A program made the translations under genes and the position numbers. DNA of 64,000 nucleotides from Macrolepiota albuminosa (Eukaryota > Basidiomycota > Agaricomycetes > Agaricales > Agaricaceae), in NCBI GenBank assembly GCA_027475525.1, contig JAMWFC010000088.1:1395534-1459533 (forward strand), in the 5' to 3' direction. Positions 1-11,900 of the stretch are shown piece by piece (the first letter of the stretch is position 1; each line of letters opens with the position of its first letter). The notes below the pieces were generated by a model, which saw only the letters and a list, made by a program, of their open reading frames with translations, was not told the DNA's origin and ran no database searches.

Positions 1-206
1 CCACCGACAACTTCATCGATGAAGCATGGTCTACCTTTGCCCTGGAACCCGCCCAGCGACTCCCGGTCCCGGTACGACTCTGCCTCTTTGACGGAGACGC
101 CTCTACGGCGGGGGACATCACCCACTTCGTGCGTATGCCCGTTACCTTCGCCAACGGACAGACTCACACCCTCCGGATGTTGGTGACCAAACTTCACCCT
201 TCCGCA

Positions 207-362
207 CCCCTGGTCCTAGGGCTCCCGTGGCTCCGAGACACCAACCCCCGCATCGATTGGCGACACCTCACCCTTCGCCTGACCCCCTGGTCCTAGGGCT
301 CCCGTGGCTCCGAGACACCAACCCCCGCATCGATTGGCGACACCTCACCCTTCGCCTGACCC
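207..362. repeat. 77-bp tandem duplication
   Basis: Positions 207-285 match 284-362 exactly at an offset of 77 bp. It falls at the end of the first G1 protease and shifts its frame. Confidence 0.95.
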
Positions 363-500
363 GGGACCCAACCCCCGACGACCAGCAACTCCCCTTCGAC
401 ATCCCCCACTCCTCAAATCCAACCCCGAAGGACCCCCGGATGAGCCCCCACCACCCCCCGGACTCCAGTCTCGTTCGTCCCGATCCTTTGTCATCAATGC

Positions 501-656
501 CAGGCTGGACGGCGCCCCGGGACCGATATCGGCCCTTATCGACAGCGGAGCCACCGGGGTTTTCATCAGCGACGCCCTCAGGCTGGACGGCGCCCCGGGA
601 CCGATATCGGCCCTTATCGACAGCGGAGCCACCGGGGTTTTCATCAGCGACACCCT
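501..656. repeat. 78-bp tandem duplication with one mismatch
   Basis: 501-578 is repeated at 579-656 with one difference (574 g, 652 a). It doubles the DSGATG active-site segment of the second G1 protease. It is 26 codons long, so the frame survives. Confidence 0.95.
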
Positions 657-2437
657 CGACCTCCCCCACGACTCCCTCGACCAGCCCCTCCGCCTGCAAC
701 GCCTCGACGGCACCCCCTCCTCCTCCGGCCCCATCCAAAGGTCTCACTCGGGACGCGTGACCCTGGACAACAACTACGAGTTCACTTCCAACTTCCTGGT
801 CACGCGACTTCACGAATCGACTCCGATGGTGCTGGGACTACCCTGGCTGCGCGACATGAACTCCGACATCGATTGGAGGACGGAGTACGACTTCACGATC
901 CAGTATCGCCCAGGACGACTTGGAGCTAAACCCGACACCCTCACCCGTCAGCCGGACGTCTACCCCAAGAAGTCGTTTGAGGCGGAACGCAATGCGTTCA
1001 ACCATCGCGTGGTGATCTCTCCCAAACATTTAAATGCTGTATTGATCTTAAACGACGAAGGAACCCTGAGCCAGATCCGCCGCGCCCCCCGAGACAAGTA
1101 TTTCGCCGATCATGACCCCCGCAACCCTCCCGATGGAACCGACCGGGACCCCGCCTTTTTCTTGTCTCCCGACGAGAAACTCCTCCTCCGGGACGGCCGC
1201 ATTTACGTCCCAGATCACGCCCAACTCCGCTACAACGTCCTGCACCAGCACCACGACCACAAGCTCCAGGGACACCCTGGGATACATAAGACCCTCCAGC
1301 TTATCTCCCGGACTTACTTTTGGCCAGGATTGAAGAAGGACGTGACCCACTACATTCGATCATGTGAACCCTGCCTCCGGGCCAAGGTCCCCCGACACCG
1401 ACCATACGGACTCCTGAAACCCCTGCCAGTTGGACGACGCCCCTGGTCCTCCATATCCCTGGACCACATCGTCGAACTCCTGGAATCGGAAGGGTTCGAT
1501 GCCATTCTCGTCGTTGTGTGCAGGCTAACCAAACAGGGCATCTTCCTACCCTGCCACACCACGGATACCGCCCCGGACTTCGCCCGGCTGTTCCTCGAGC
1601 ACGTCTTCGCCAAACATGGACTCCCGGACGACATCGTCTCTGACCGTGGCCCTCTCTTCGTGTCCAAGTTTTGGACTTCCCTGTGTAAGGCACTTGAAGT
1701 AAAGACTAACCTCTCTACCGCCTACCACCCCGAAACCGACGGCCAAACCAAAAGGGTCAACCAGTCTCTCGAGCAGTACCTCCGACTGTACGTCAACTAC
1801 TTGCAGGACAACTGGCGCGCCGAGCTCCCCCTGGCCGAGTTCACCTACAACAACACGCCGCACTCTGCCACCGGGGTATCCCCTTTCTTTGCCAACAAGG
1901 GATACCACCCTCGACTAACACTCTCGCTCCGGGACATTCCGTTGCACGCCACCCACGAGGTCGCCCGGGATCTCCAATCCCTTCACAAGTTTCTCCGGGA
2001 AGAGATCGACACTGCGAACCGGACCTACGTGAAACATGCCGACCGGAAACGGGAAGACACCCCCAACTGGACCCCCGGGACAAAGGTATGGTTAGATCGA
2101 CGACACCTCCGCACCCGCCGGCCCTCCCCAAAACTCGATCACAAGCGTCTCGGCCCGTTCAAAATATTGAAGAAGGTCTCATCCCACGCCTACAAGATCG
2201 AGCTCCCTCCGGGACTAAAAGGTCTGCACCCGGTATTCCACGTCCGCCTCCTGGAGCGACACCCCCCGGATCCTTTCCCCGAACAACGCCCCGAGCCCCC
2301 TCCCCCGGTCGAGGTCGAGGACGAGTACCACTACGAAGTTGAAGACATTCTCAACTCCCAGAACATTCATGGACGACCCCACTTCCTCGTACGATGGAAG
2401 GGATACGGCCCGGAAGATGACACCTGGGAACCGCGTC

Positions 2438-2591
2438 GAAACCTCGAAGGCGCCCTCGACAAACTCCGGAACTTCCAACAACGGCACCCGGGAGACGACC
2501 TTCCCGGGCGCAGGGAAACCTCGAAGGCGCCCTCGACAAACTCCGGAACTTCCAACAACGGCACCCGGGAGACGACCTTCCCGGGCGCAGG
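2438..2591. repeat. 77-bp exact tandem duplication
   Basis: 2,438-2,514 equals 2,515-2,591. It lies just behind the G1 chromodomain and alters the C-terminal residues of the polyprotein. Confidence 0.95.
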
Positions 2592-2640
2592 ACTCACAGA
2601 TGGCAGTAGTGGGCGTAACCCCCGCCTCTGGGCTCAGTAG

Positions 2641-2892
2641 GGATTCAACTCCCATGTATACTTTCTGCTTTCCCTTTCTAGATCTTACTCTCTTTTAGTA
2701 CTTTCTCATAGTAGTGTCCCGGAGTCTGGACAAGGTGTTCTTCCCGGTCTCTTCTGTTCCCCTTACTCACACTTCCCGGGAGACCAAGTATGTACATTTT
2801 CTATAACTACAATATTCTACAGCGTAGGAACTGAACAAAAAACGATACGACAAAAACAAGGAACCCCCTAAGGCTGGGGCCCTGGAACCTCC
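2641..2892. other. G1 spacer between pol and the reverse-oriented gene
   Basis: No coding sense seen. It holds the convergent 3' ends of the plus-strand pol and the minus-strand gene. Confidence 0.6.
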
Positions 2893-4599
2893 TCACTTCC
2901 TTCCCCCTCCCCAGGCCACCCCCGGAACCCCTCTCCCCTTCCGCCTGGGCCATGCTCCCGCAACGTCTCCTCCACCAGTTGTTCCCAGGATGGCAGGGGC
3001 TCCCCCTCGTCCAAAACCCTCTCGAACCAGGAGCCCGGGGACGGTACGTTCCTCCGCCGGTGGGCCGACACCACCCGCCCCAGCAAGCCGAGGCCCCGCT
3101 CCACCCCAGAGGTCGTCACCTCTAGGCGCTGCCCCTCCTGCAGCGCCGCGAGTGCCACGGCCGCCCCGTCCAGGAGCAGACGATGCTCCCAGGCCCAGCC
3201 TGGGGGCGTCAGTGGAGGGCCGAATCCGAAGAAGGAGGTACTCACTCAACGACGCCATACGGGCGACCACCACGTCCCGACGCAGGATCTCCACCAGCCT
3301 CTCCTGACTCTCTGGGAACCCCGCCCCCTGTCCCAGCCTTGCCCTCAGCGCCTCCAGCTCAGCCTCGGCCTCCCCCCAGGCAACCCTGGCCTCCTCCAGG
3401 TCCCGGAGCGCCACCTCCCGACCCTCCTCCAGGCCCCTCCGAATGGCGACCTCCTCCCTCATCCCCTCCTCACGCTCCCGCTCGGCCCGCCCCAGGCGCT
3501 CCTGCAGGTCCCCGATACTGACACCCAGGGGCCTCCCGGACAGGGGGGAGAACACCGCTGGGGACAGGCACGGCGGGGAACCCGGGGATGGGGTCTCAGA
3601 GGGCAGACGCGCCCTCTTGGAAGGCCCGGGGGACGGGCTTGGCGACGCCCGCCGCTTCCCCTTGTCAGGGCGCCCCCCGCGCCCCTCCCGGCTCCCTCCG
3701 GCCTGGGTCACTCGGCGCGTGATGAGGACCACGGGCCGGCCCTGGCCCCCCACCCGAAAGAGACCCCCGCTCCCCGACTTCCCTCCTGGACCCTCCATGG
3801 GCACCCCCTGTGACCCCACCTCCGGCTCCGCCACCCAATCCCTCTCCTCGACGCCCATCCTCCGGGTAATTCCCCCCAGCGGCCACCCTTGCTCCCTCGA
3901 GACACAACACGCCCTCCACAACGCCGACACGGAACAACGTTCATGATTGAGGCGGCATGCCTCGCACACAGACGTGTTCCGGCGGGACAAGGGGCCCGGG
4001 GCCTCAAACGAGCAGATAACCCCCCGGCGGGTGCAGTGCAGACACTGTGCCGAGGTCAGCGGCGAAACCAGAGGTACGAACTCGCTTACCGGCCCGTTGC
4101 TCACACACCAGGCGTGTGTGGGCAGACCCCGAGGCCTCTCCAGAGCCTCCCCAAACTGTTCCTGCGAAGCGTCCGCCCACTCCACGCGCCGGTCCTTCGG
4201 GACTTCGGAAACAGCCCCCACCGCCATCCCGGAGCGGCGGAAACGGAGGGCGGTCAGCCTAGGACGAGGAGGGGGAGGTGGGCGCGGGGGGCGGACGGTC
4301 ATCCGCGTGAAGGTAGGCGCGGGACGACCGGATGACGACGCCGGGGGGCCACCAGAGGCGGGCTCTGGAAGACGGCTAGGACCCGCCTCCGGAGCGGGGG
4401 AAGATCATTGTTCTGAAGGGGAAAAGTCAGCCGCGGTAAGCGGACCATCGCGAAAGCACTCACGTTGTTGTGCGAGCGCCGCCACGCGCTCCCGGTCCAG
4501 GCAGGCTCGATACCGCACATCCCGGGCCTCCCAGGCCATAAGGGGCGCGACCTCGTTGGTTTGCAGGGGCGTCGGGGAATGCGTTGGTGTACGCGACAT
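2893..4599 (-). CDS. Reverse-oriented six-cysteine (Zn2Cys6-like) coiled-coil protein carried by G1
   Basis: Two exons can be joined with correct phase. Exon 1 is 4,599-4,464 (starts MSRTPTHSP). The intron is 4,463-4,365 (donor GTGAGT, acceptor TTCCAG). Exon 2 is 4,364-2,893. The product is about 535 residues. The middle carries C-x2-C-x6-C-x15-C-x2-C-x6-C (CLHC...C...CEAC...C), spacing close to the fungal Zn2Cys6 binuclear cluster. Next comes a Ser/Pro-rich basic patch (PSPSPGPSKRAR), then a long charged stretch from about 3,530 to 3,310 rich in Leu, Glu and Arg that should form a coiled coil, then an Ala/Gly/Pro-rich tail. Seen directly: the ORF, splice sites and motifs. Inferred: a nuclear DNA-binding or regulatory role. 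A gene of the same plan sits in the same place in G2. Alternative: a captured host gene with no element function. Confidence 0.65.
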
Positions 4600-4710
4600 G
4601 GTTGAACTTGACGATAAAATTTTTTCGATACGTGGCAAGTCAGGTACCGGATCCCACGGTTGGACCCCGGTCCGGACCACCGGCTACGCGCGCCTCGGAG
4701 GGTCTCGGTG

Positions 4711-4725
4711 CTGAAGGGGGGGTGA
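4711..4725 (+). other. G1 polypurine tract
   Basis: GAAGGGGGGG followed by TGA lies just upstream of the 3' LTR start at 4,726. This is the usual plus-strand primer of LTR retrotransposons. Confidence 0.7.
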
Positions 4726-4858
4726 TGTCACGACCCCTCCCCTCCGGGCCCACCCCGGGACACCCCCGGAACACCCTCCGGGACCCTCCCTCCGACCCCA
4801 CAGGACACGCCCCGCCATCACGACCGCCGACACCGCCATCACGCGCATCAAGGACCGT
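4726..4858 (+). repeat. G1 3' LTR, first part
   Basis: Starts TGTCACGACCCC and is cut at 4,858 by the G2 insertion. It continues at 16,543. The start is matched by the related LTR read on the minus strand from 54,468 (TGTCATGACCCC). Confidence 0.8.
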
Positions 4859-5811
4859 TGATAGGACCCTATACAGGTTAGGCGCATCAACGGCAGGCGC
4901 GGCACCGGCTCCGGAAACCTTGCCGCACTCGTTCCGAACTTGGCGCATGCGTTCTACCCATTTTAAGCCATTCCCGACGGCCGCGCACGGCAAGAAGCAG
5001 ATCCAATCAATGATAGCGCCGACGGCAGCAGGAATGACAACTGACAGATGGCATCAGTCACTGATGACAGCGCTTAGCGAGAAGCTTGATGATCTATCAA
5101 AAACTGACGGACAGCTTGGCGTTTGACCTTGGCGTCTGACACCGCTTACCGTCTCGATTTGGCGCCCAACGTCGCTTAGGTGTTCTGACAGGCAGAAGGG
5201 TGATGGATTGATGGTTTAGTACCGCGATCTGCCGCCTGGTGGCGCCAAGGGTCCTCCAAGGACGGTAGGGATCGGAAACCGTTGGAGCTACCCCTATGAA
5301 ATTTTCCAGTTTACCGCACTTTGGCGATGGTTGGTCACTGGCGACGGCGAACTCTTTGTAGTATAAAAGTACTTACCGACTTGTACAATGGACCAGCAGA
5401 CGAATAGACCAGAGTTTCCCCCACTTACTTCAGTCTCCCTTACGCTCAAGAGCTCATTTACGCTACGGTCGGCAACGTCAAAACTCATCGGCAGTTGCAG
5501 ACGTTCGCCAACACTCGACATACTCGCGCCTTGCAACTACGGCAGGCATTATCGACGCTTAGAACTTCGCTAAGCTTATCGTGCTCTTGCCGCTCACCCT
5601 TGCCGTCTTCACTTACCGCTTCTTCCTAGGCGCTTTACCTTAGCGCTTACACTTGCCGGCACCCGTTACCGACTTTACACCTTTTTCACAGACGCGTTCT
5701 CTGGGACCTGCCCGGGACTCCTCAAATCACTTTTAGCGCGCCCAACGCACACTCTTGGTACGGTAACACAATTGTTACATTTGTTACTGACCAAAACTTT
5801 GGGCGTCATCA
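4859..5811 (+). repeat. G2 5' LTR
   Basis: 953 bp, starts TGATAGGACC and ends GCGTCATCA; the copy at 15,590-16,542 is at a constant offset of 10,731. A TATA-like AGTATAAAAG occurs near 5,361, followed by a pyrimidine-rich stretch that could hold the transcription start. Confidence 0.93.
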
Positions 5812-5814
5812 AAT

Positions 5815-5831
5815 TGGAGCCCACCGCGAGG
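5815..5831 (+). other. G2 primer-binding site
   Basis: TGGAGCCCACCGCGAGG begins three or four bases after the LTR. TGG pairs with the CCA end of a tRNA; the tRNA species was not determined. Confidence 0.65.
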
Positions 5832-6191
5832 GATCTCTAGGGCAGAATTCCGCCAGAAACCCGTCTCCAGCGTAGGCGCCGCCTGCTAGATCAGTCGGCA
5901 GAAGGCATAGCTCCTTCCCACCCATCAACTCCACAACCACCTGGTGCCTTACCGGGTCTCTCTCTCGCCCAGGAACTACAGAACGCCACTGTAGACGCTT
6001 TTCCTGATCTCTTCCCGCATTCCCTCGATTATAGTACCGACGACCCCTTAGCGTCGCCCTTTACCTTACCGCAATCAATCACCCCCATTACTCCGCTAAC
6101 GCCTCTTTCTCAACTCATTTCTCTTACCCCGTCGCCAGTCTCTAGAACTCCTTCCCCATTACCGCTAACCGAACTCGCCAACACAGTCGCT

Positions 6192-8504
6192 ATGGAACAA
6201 CAAGTCCAGCGCATGCCGCCACGCAACCACTTCTCGGCACCGAAATGGGACGAGACCAAGCCACGGGAGCTCTCCCAGTATTTCAAGGAATTGGAGTATT
6301 TATTCAGAGATTGTAACATTACCGACCACACGCAGATGAAGGAGTACGCGGCAAGATACGTATCGTATGACACGGCAGAGACGTGGACAGGTCTTACCGA
6401 GTTTGCCGCCTTTGTCCCTGCCGCACCGCCAGCTCCAGCTCAAGGCGCTTCGTATGAGGACTGGAAGACGGCAGTTATCCAGCTGTACCCTGGCGCCGAG
6501 GAGGCTACCCGATACACGGTAAACGAGTTACAGAAACTAGTACAGGAATCTTTCGACAGTGGCACATCGTCGCTTGGCGCATTCTCTACATATTACCGCG
6601 AATTCCAGAAAGTCGCTAGGTGGCTTCTGCAGAACGGCAAGCTCTATATTAACGAGGAGCGTCGCCTATTTCAGCAGGGCATCCCGACTTCACTGTGGAC
6701 GCGTATTGCTCGTCGCCTAGAGATAGTTCATCAGGCTCATCACCCAGACGAGCCCTATAACGTTGCCGACGTCTTTGAAGCCGGTAAATGGGTTCTCAAG
6801 GGAACGGACACTGGCGTTGGACTGCAGCGCGCTAGGACGAGCCCACCCCCTGAGCGAACTAACGGTATCATTCCCATCCCGCCTCCTGTTGCCGACTTCG
6901 TTAAGAAAGAAGAGCTCAATGCTGCTATTACCGCCGCTGTCGCCTCCGCGATGACACGTATCGAAACTATGATTACCACCAACCTGACTGCTAACCGACC
7001 CGCTAACGTACCCGCACCTGGCCCTTGCCACTTCTGTGGGGAAATTGGCCACACCATGACTAGAGGACGCTGCGCTACCCTCGAGAATTACGTTCGCCAA
7101 GGTAGAATTCGACGAGCTATCGACGGCAAGATAGTCCTCACCACTGGCGCCACCATCCCCAACTACCCAGACAAGAAGTCCTTCCAGGAGCGAGTTGATG
7201 AATGGCATAGGCGCAACCCAGGACAAATCGTTACCGGCACGCTATCTGGCAACGCTAACCCCGACCCCGAACAGGCGACCCAACAGCAGATGATTCACGA
7301 GGTCCTACATTTCGACAGCGTTGGCGACCACCCTACTTTCTCGCGGGAAGAGCGTATCGCCAAGCTGCAGCAGGAATTAGATTCGCTAAAGAACCAGGTC
7401 TTTGATGGGGTTGAAGTTAAGCAGCCTAAACAACCTCTTAAAGGATACAAGCCAATGCCTCCCGCTAGCAAGTTACCGACACCTGCTCCTGCCGCACCTC
7501 CTGCCACTGCCCCTGCTCCTGCCTCAGAACCACCGTCGTCCGCTACCGCTCCCGACCCGCCTTTGCCGCCTCTCCATCCCTACTCCGGGATTCCCGACCG
7601 TTATCACGCTCCCGCACAACGAAACTTTGCCGCTCCCGAGAAACGTCCTGAGGGTGGCTACCGACCTACTGCGCCAATATTCGATATCGAGAAATCCAAC
7701 CACGTCTTTAACCGCATCATGAAAACCAATGTTACCTTATCAGTAGAAGAGCTTTGTAGTATTGCTCCCGACGTCCGCAACCAAGTCAAGACGGCAGTCA
7801 CTCCTCGACGACCCTTGGCGACAGCCGTTGCCGAAGTTGATGAACTCGACGACGCGCTTCCTGGTTTCTCTGTTACCATCGACGCTCCCGACACCAATGA
7901 ACCTCTTGCCGACCCCATCGCTAACGCCACCTCGGTGGACCCAGTGGAGACCTACCTTAGATCTGTAGACCATGGAGAGGACCCCGCCATCCTTACCGTC
8001 GCTCAAGAATCGCACGCTATCCGCTCAGTAGCGCTAACCGTAGACAACAAGCACGAAGTAGAGGCAATCGTGGATAGCGGGTCTCAGATTATTTCTATGG
8101 CAGCAGAAGTCGCTAACGATCTAGGCCTCATTTACGACCCTACCGTTATACTAAACATGCAGAGCGCTAACGGTACGGTGGACAGATCCCTAGGCCTCGC
8201 CAAGAATGTGCCGTGCACCCTTGGCGACATTACGTTTTATCTTCAGATCCACATCTTACGTTCACCAGCTTACGACCTACTACTGGGCAGACCCTTCGAC
8301 GTCTTGGCGCGATCAGTCGTCAAGACAGTTACCGACGAGGAAACGACCCTCACAATTAGCGACCCCAACTCCGGAATCCGACGAACGGTGCCAACGTTCC
8401 CTAGGGGACAACGAAAAGGCGCCCGCGCTAAGCCCCCAGAGTTTACCGACCAACACGCCAACGAGCCTCCACACCGGTGTTTTCACAGACCATCGAGGAG
8501 GTGA
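6192..8504 (+). CDS. G2 gag-protease polyprotein
   Basis: 770 residues from MEQQVQRMPP. The N-terminal 230 residues are a gag-like capsid region. A zinc knuckle of the form C-x2-C-x4-H-x6-C (CHFCGEIGHTMTRGRC) follows near 7,026, with the last spacing longer than the usual x4. A Pro/Ala-rich linker (7,450-7,650) precedes a retroviral-type aspartic protease with VDSGSQ near 8,073 and LLLGRPFD near 8,280. The stop (TGA, 8,502-8,504) lies inside the first copy of a 77-bp duplication, so the true end may be slightly different. Pol is in another frame, which suggests frameshifting or separate translation. Confidence 0.85.
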   Translation: MEQQVQRMPPRNHFSAPKWDETKPRELSQYFKELEYLFRDCNITDHTQMKEYAARYVSYDTAETWTGLTEFAAFVPAAPPAPAQGASYEDWKTAVIQLYPGAEEATRYTVNELQKLVQESFDSGTSSLGAFSTYYREFQKVARWLLQNGKLYINEERRLFQQGIPTSLWTRIARRLEIVHQAHHPDEPYNVADVFEAGKWVLKGTDTGVGLQRARTSPPPERTNGIIPIPPPVADFVKKEELNAAITAAVASAMTRIETMITTNLTANRPANVPAPGPCHFCGEIGHTMTRGRCATLENYVRQGRIRRAIDGKIVLTTGATIPNYPDKKSFQERVDEWHRRNPGQIVTGTLSGNANPDPEQATQQQMIHEVLHFDSVGDHPTFSREERIAKLQQELDSLKNQVFDGVEVKQPKQPLKGYKPMPPASKLPTPAPAAPPATAPAPASEPPSSATAPDPPLPPLHPYSGIPDRYHAPAQRNFAAPEKRPEGGYRPTAPIFDIEKSNHVFNRIMKTNVTLSVEELCSIAPDVRNQVKTAVTPRRPLATAVAEVDELDDALPGFSVTIDAPDTNEPLADPIANATSVDPVETYLRSVDHGEDPAILTVAQESHAIRSVALTVDNKHEVEAIVDSGSQIISMAAEVANDLGLIYDPTVILNMQSANGTVDRSLGLAKNVPCTLGDITFYLQIHILRSPAYDLLLGRPFDVLARSVVKTVTDEETTLTISDPNSGIRRTVPTFPRGQRKGARAKPPEFTDQHANEPPHRCFHRPSRR

Positions 8505-8589
8505 TTGGCGACCCAGAGTTTACCGACCAACACGCCAACGAGCCTCCACACCGGTGTTTTCACAGACCATCGAGGAGGTGATTGGCGAC
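8435..8589. repeat. 77-bp tandem duplication
   Basis: 8,435-8,512 matches 8,512-8,589 at an offset of 77 bp. It covers the gag-protease stop codon. Confidence 0.95.
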
Positions 8590-8964
8590 ATCACGGAGAT
8601 GTGGCGCTAACGCTGGAATATGACCATTCAACTGGTCTTGTAAATATTTTGTCTACCGCATATCTTGACAAAGAAGTTTTACTTTCCTCGACCGTTACCG
8701 ACGCTGAGCTTTCTCAGAAAAACCCAGATATTACCGACTCAGCTCTAGCGTACTTATATCTTACCGCCTCTGAATCGTTTCAAAACTTTCTCAGAAAAAC
8801 CCAGATATTACCGACTCAGCTCTAGCGTACTTATATCTTACCGCCTCTGAATCGTTTCAAAATATAGCGTCTACCGATACTTATCTCACCACTCTCCCGG
8901 AGCCTCGCCTCCTGCCGTTCTTGGACTTGCCGCTCCTCAGGCTACAGTTCCCCTTTCCACATCT
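8505..8964 (+). other. G2 linker between protease and RT
   Basis: Open in more than one frame. An acidic or hydrophobic linker (TLEYDHSTGL...) can be read after the duplication, but the exact junction with the pol frame is blurred by two 77-bp duplications. Confidence 0.5.
8709..8862. repeat. 77-bp exact tandem duplication
   Basis: 8,709-8,785 equals 8,786-8,862. It lies in the protease-RT linker. Confidence 0.95.
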
Positions 8965-11900
8965 GTGTATAACCAAGCTAACGCTCCCAAAAGGAAAGGG
9001 GTTCAAGTTAAAAAGAAATATAAGCCAGTTGCGCTTAAAACAAAACCCATTGCTACGCACTCTCCCGAGACTTTCAGAATCGAGCGCCAGATCATTGGCG
9101 ACCCTCTTGCCGACATGCCGGCCTTATCACCGAATCCGCCACCCTTTCAGCCCACAGGACGTTTTACCGCAGAACGCCAGCAGCAGTTCGCCAAGGAGCA
9201 CGACACAGGATTTTTGACCAAAGATGAGTTGAACGTCCTTACCGATCTCGTCGCTAAGCAAGACAAAGCCTTCGCTTGGGAGGACTCAGAACGCGGCAGT
9301 CTACGTACAGATTTCTTCCCGCCTGTCGTCATCCCGACCATTCCTCACGTACCGTGGACTGAGCACAACCGACCGTTACCGCCTGGGATCGAAGCCGAGG
9401 TCTGCCAGATCATTAGGACCAAAATACAGGCTGGCGTTTACGAACCCTCCAATAGTTCTTACCGCTCTCGTTGGTTTTGTGTCCTCAAAAAGAACGGCAA
9501 TCTACGCATAGTTCACAGTCTCGAGCCGCTAAATAGAGTTACAATACGACACTCTGGCGTACCGCCTTTCCCTGACCACGTTGCCGAGTCCTTTGCCGGG
9601 CGCATTTGTGGCGCCACCCTTGACCTTTACGTTGGCTACGACGAACGTCTGATACACCCTTCTTCCCGAGATCTCACCACATTTCAGACTCCGTTTGGCG
9701 CACTGCGCCTAGTCACCTTGCCGATGGGCTGGACAAACTCAGTCCCTATATTCCATGACGACATCACATTCATCCTCCAACCCGAGATACCGCACCATGT
9801 CCTTAGCTTCATTGATGACGTTGGCGTCAAAGGTCCCAAAGACTGGCGACTCGTTAACGGCTTACCGACGACCCATCCGGAGAACCCCAACATTCGCTTA
9901 GCGCTATGGGAGTTTTTCTTGCTGCTCAATCGAGTTCTCCAACGTATGAAGTATAGCGGTGGCACCTTTAGCGGTCACAAGCTCCTTCTTTGTGCGCCAA
10001 GGTTCAAAATACTTGGTCACATCTGCACTCCCGGCGGTCGCATTCCCGACGAGTCTCGCTTAGCACTCTTGGAGCGCTGGGGTCCTTGCCGCGACTTATC
10101 TGAAGTTCGCGCCTTTCTTGGTACCGTTGGCGTTCTTAGAATATTCGTCAAGAACTTTGCCCATCGCGCACATGCCCTTAACCGACTCACCCGCGCTAAC
10201 GAGCCCTTCGAATTTGGGCCAGACCAGGTCACTGCCCAACGCGACTTAGTAAAAGCCTTACAAGACGCCAAGCCCCTAGTCCCCATCGATTATACATCTG
10301 CCGACCCTGTTATCTTGGCGGTGGATACCTCGTACATTGCCGTTGGTTACTTCTTGTGCCAGTGCCTTAGCGACAATCGGAAACAGCGATGTTACAACCG
10401 CTTTGGGTCCATCACGCTAAACGACAGAGAGTCTCGCTACAGTCAGCCTAAGCTAGAGCTCTATGGACTCTTCAAAGCCTTCCGGTCGCTAAAGATGTAT
10501 TTGATTGGCGTGCGGAACCTTATTGTTGAGGTCGACGCTAGGTACATCAAAGGCATGCTGCAGAATCCCGATATCCAGCCATCCGCTAGCATGAACCGGT
10601 GGGTAGTCGCCATCCTCATGTTTCACTTTGAGCTGGTACACGTCAAGAGCTCTTTCCACGGCCCAGATGGACTCTCTAGGCGACCACGACAGCCTGGCGA
10701 CCCGGCAGTGGATCCACAGGCTGATAGCGATTTCGAGGACTGGATCGACCGACTCCATGGTTTCGTGCACCTTATACAACAGCCAATCCCCCTACTACGA
10801 CGGCAACAGCCTACCAGTATCTTTTTACATCCCATAGTCCCTTACCGCCCCGAGACCTTTAGCGCACCCCTCACATTCTACACGGCAAGCATCCTTAAAC
10901 AAGACTTGCCTCCAGTAAAAGTCGTACAGGAACCCCAGTCGCTAAGAGAAGACAGCAAAAACCTGACCTACGACGCCGTTCCCCGATCCGCCAAGGCAAA
11001 GGCGGAAGACAGTCGCTTGTTACTCGTTGAACAATGGCTACAAGACCTTAAGCGACCCGCCGACCTTACCGACGAACAGTACGCGACCTTTATCCGATAT
11101 GCCACCCACTTCTTCTTTACCGACAACCGCCTTTGGCGACGCAATCGAGATGGCGCTCACAAGCTGATCATCAAGCCAGAAAGTCGCTTACGAGTCTTAC
11201 GCGCCATGCATGACGAGCTAGGACATAGAGGTCTGTACGCTACGCGAGCTTCCCTGTTAGAACGCTTCTGGTGGCCACACGCTAGTGCCGACATCGCCTG
11301 GTACATTAGGACTTGCCACCTCTGCCAAATCCAACAGACACGCCAAGTGCTCATACCGCCAACCGTTGCAACGCCAGCTCCCCTCTTCAGCAAAATCTAC
11401 GTCGATACCATGCATATGCCCAAGTCTGGTCGCTACAAGTACATCATTCAAGGTCGTTGCTCGCTAATCCACTGGCCTGAATTTCGAATGCTTCAGAGAG
11501 AAAATACCGACGCGGTCGCCAAGTGGCTATTTGAGGACGTCATTTGCCGTTGGGGAGCGCTAAGAGAAATCGTCACGGATAACGGTGCGCCCATTATCAA
11601 AGCGCTAACGAGGACGTCATTTGCCGTTGGGGAGCGCTAAGAGAGATAGTCACGGATAACGGTGCGCCCATTATCAAAGCGCTAACTTACCTCGCCAAGA
11701 AATACAATATACATCATATTCGAGTATCTGGCTACAACAAGCGCGCCAATGGCCTGGTAGAGAGACCACACTTTGACGTTCGGCAAGCGCTCTTCAAGGC
11801 AGTCGATGGCGACGAGTCTCGTTGGAGTGAAGCGACATACTCAGTATTTTGGTCGGAAAGAGTTACTATTCGTAAGCGCATGGGTTGTTCTCCTTACTAC

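Larger units (their letters stand above)
1..2640 (+). pseudogene. G1 pol fragment: two proteases, no RT, integrase and chromodomain
   Basis: Polyprotein of a Ty3/Gypsy element that processes itself and integrates cDNA. Positions 3-350 encode an aspartic-protease end (TDNFIDEAW to [11 protein letters not shown]) whose catalytic DSG lies before the window. A second protease in another frame follows at about 490-880, with an intact DSGATG and [11 protein letters not shown]. At about 880 the reading jumps in frame to the last part of RNase H ([11 protein letters not shown]), so RT is deleted. Integrase follows: an HHCC zinc region at 1,250-1,375, a catalytic Asp near 1,460, and Asp in SDRG near 1,637. 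The expected catalytic Glu of the TERVNQ motif is Lys (AAA at 1,750-1,752). The integrase C-terminal part precedes a chromodomain at about 2,330-2,490 (VRWKGYG.EDDTWEP). The frame stays open to 2,640 despite the losses. Very probably inactive. Confidence 0.85.

Noticed and set aside
268..813. Long minus-strand ORFs over the G1 protease (268-813, 345-734)
   Set aside because: GC-rich reading shadows of the protease, doubled by the 77/78-bp duplications; no independent motif.
4584..5126. 180-codon ORF at the G1/G2 junction and its 92-codon twin at 15,579
   Set aside because: Reads through a nested-insertion junction and LTR DNA; the twin is only the other LTR.
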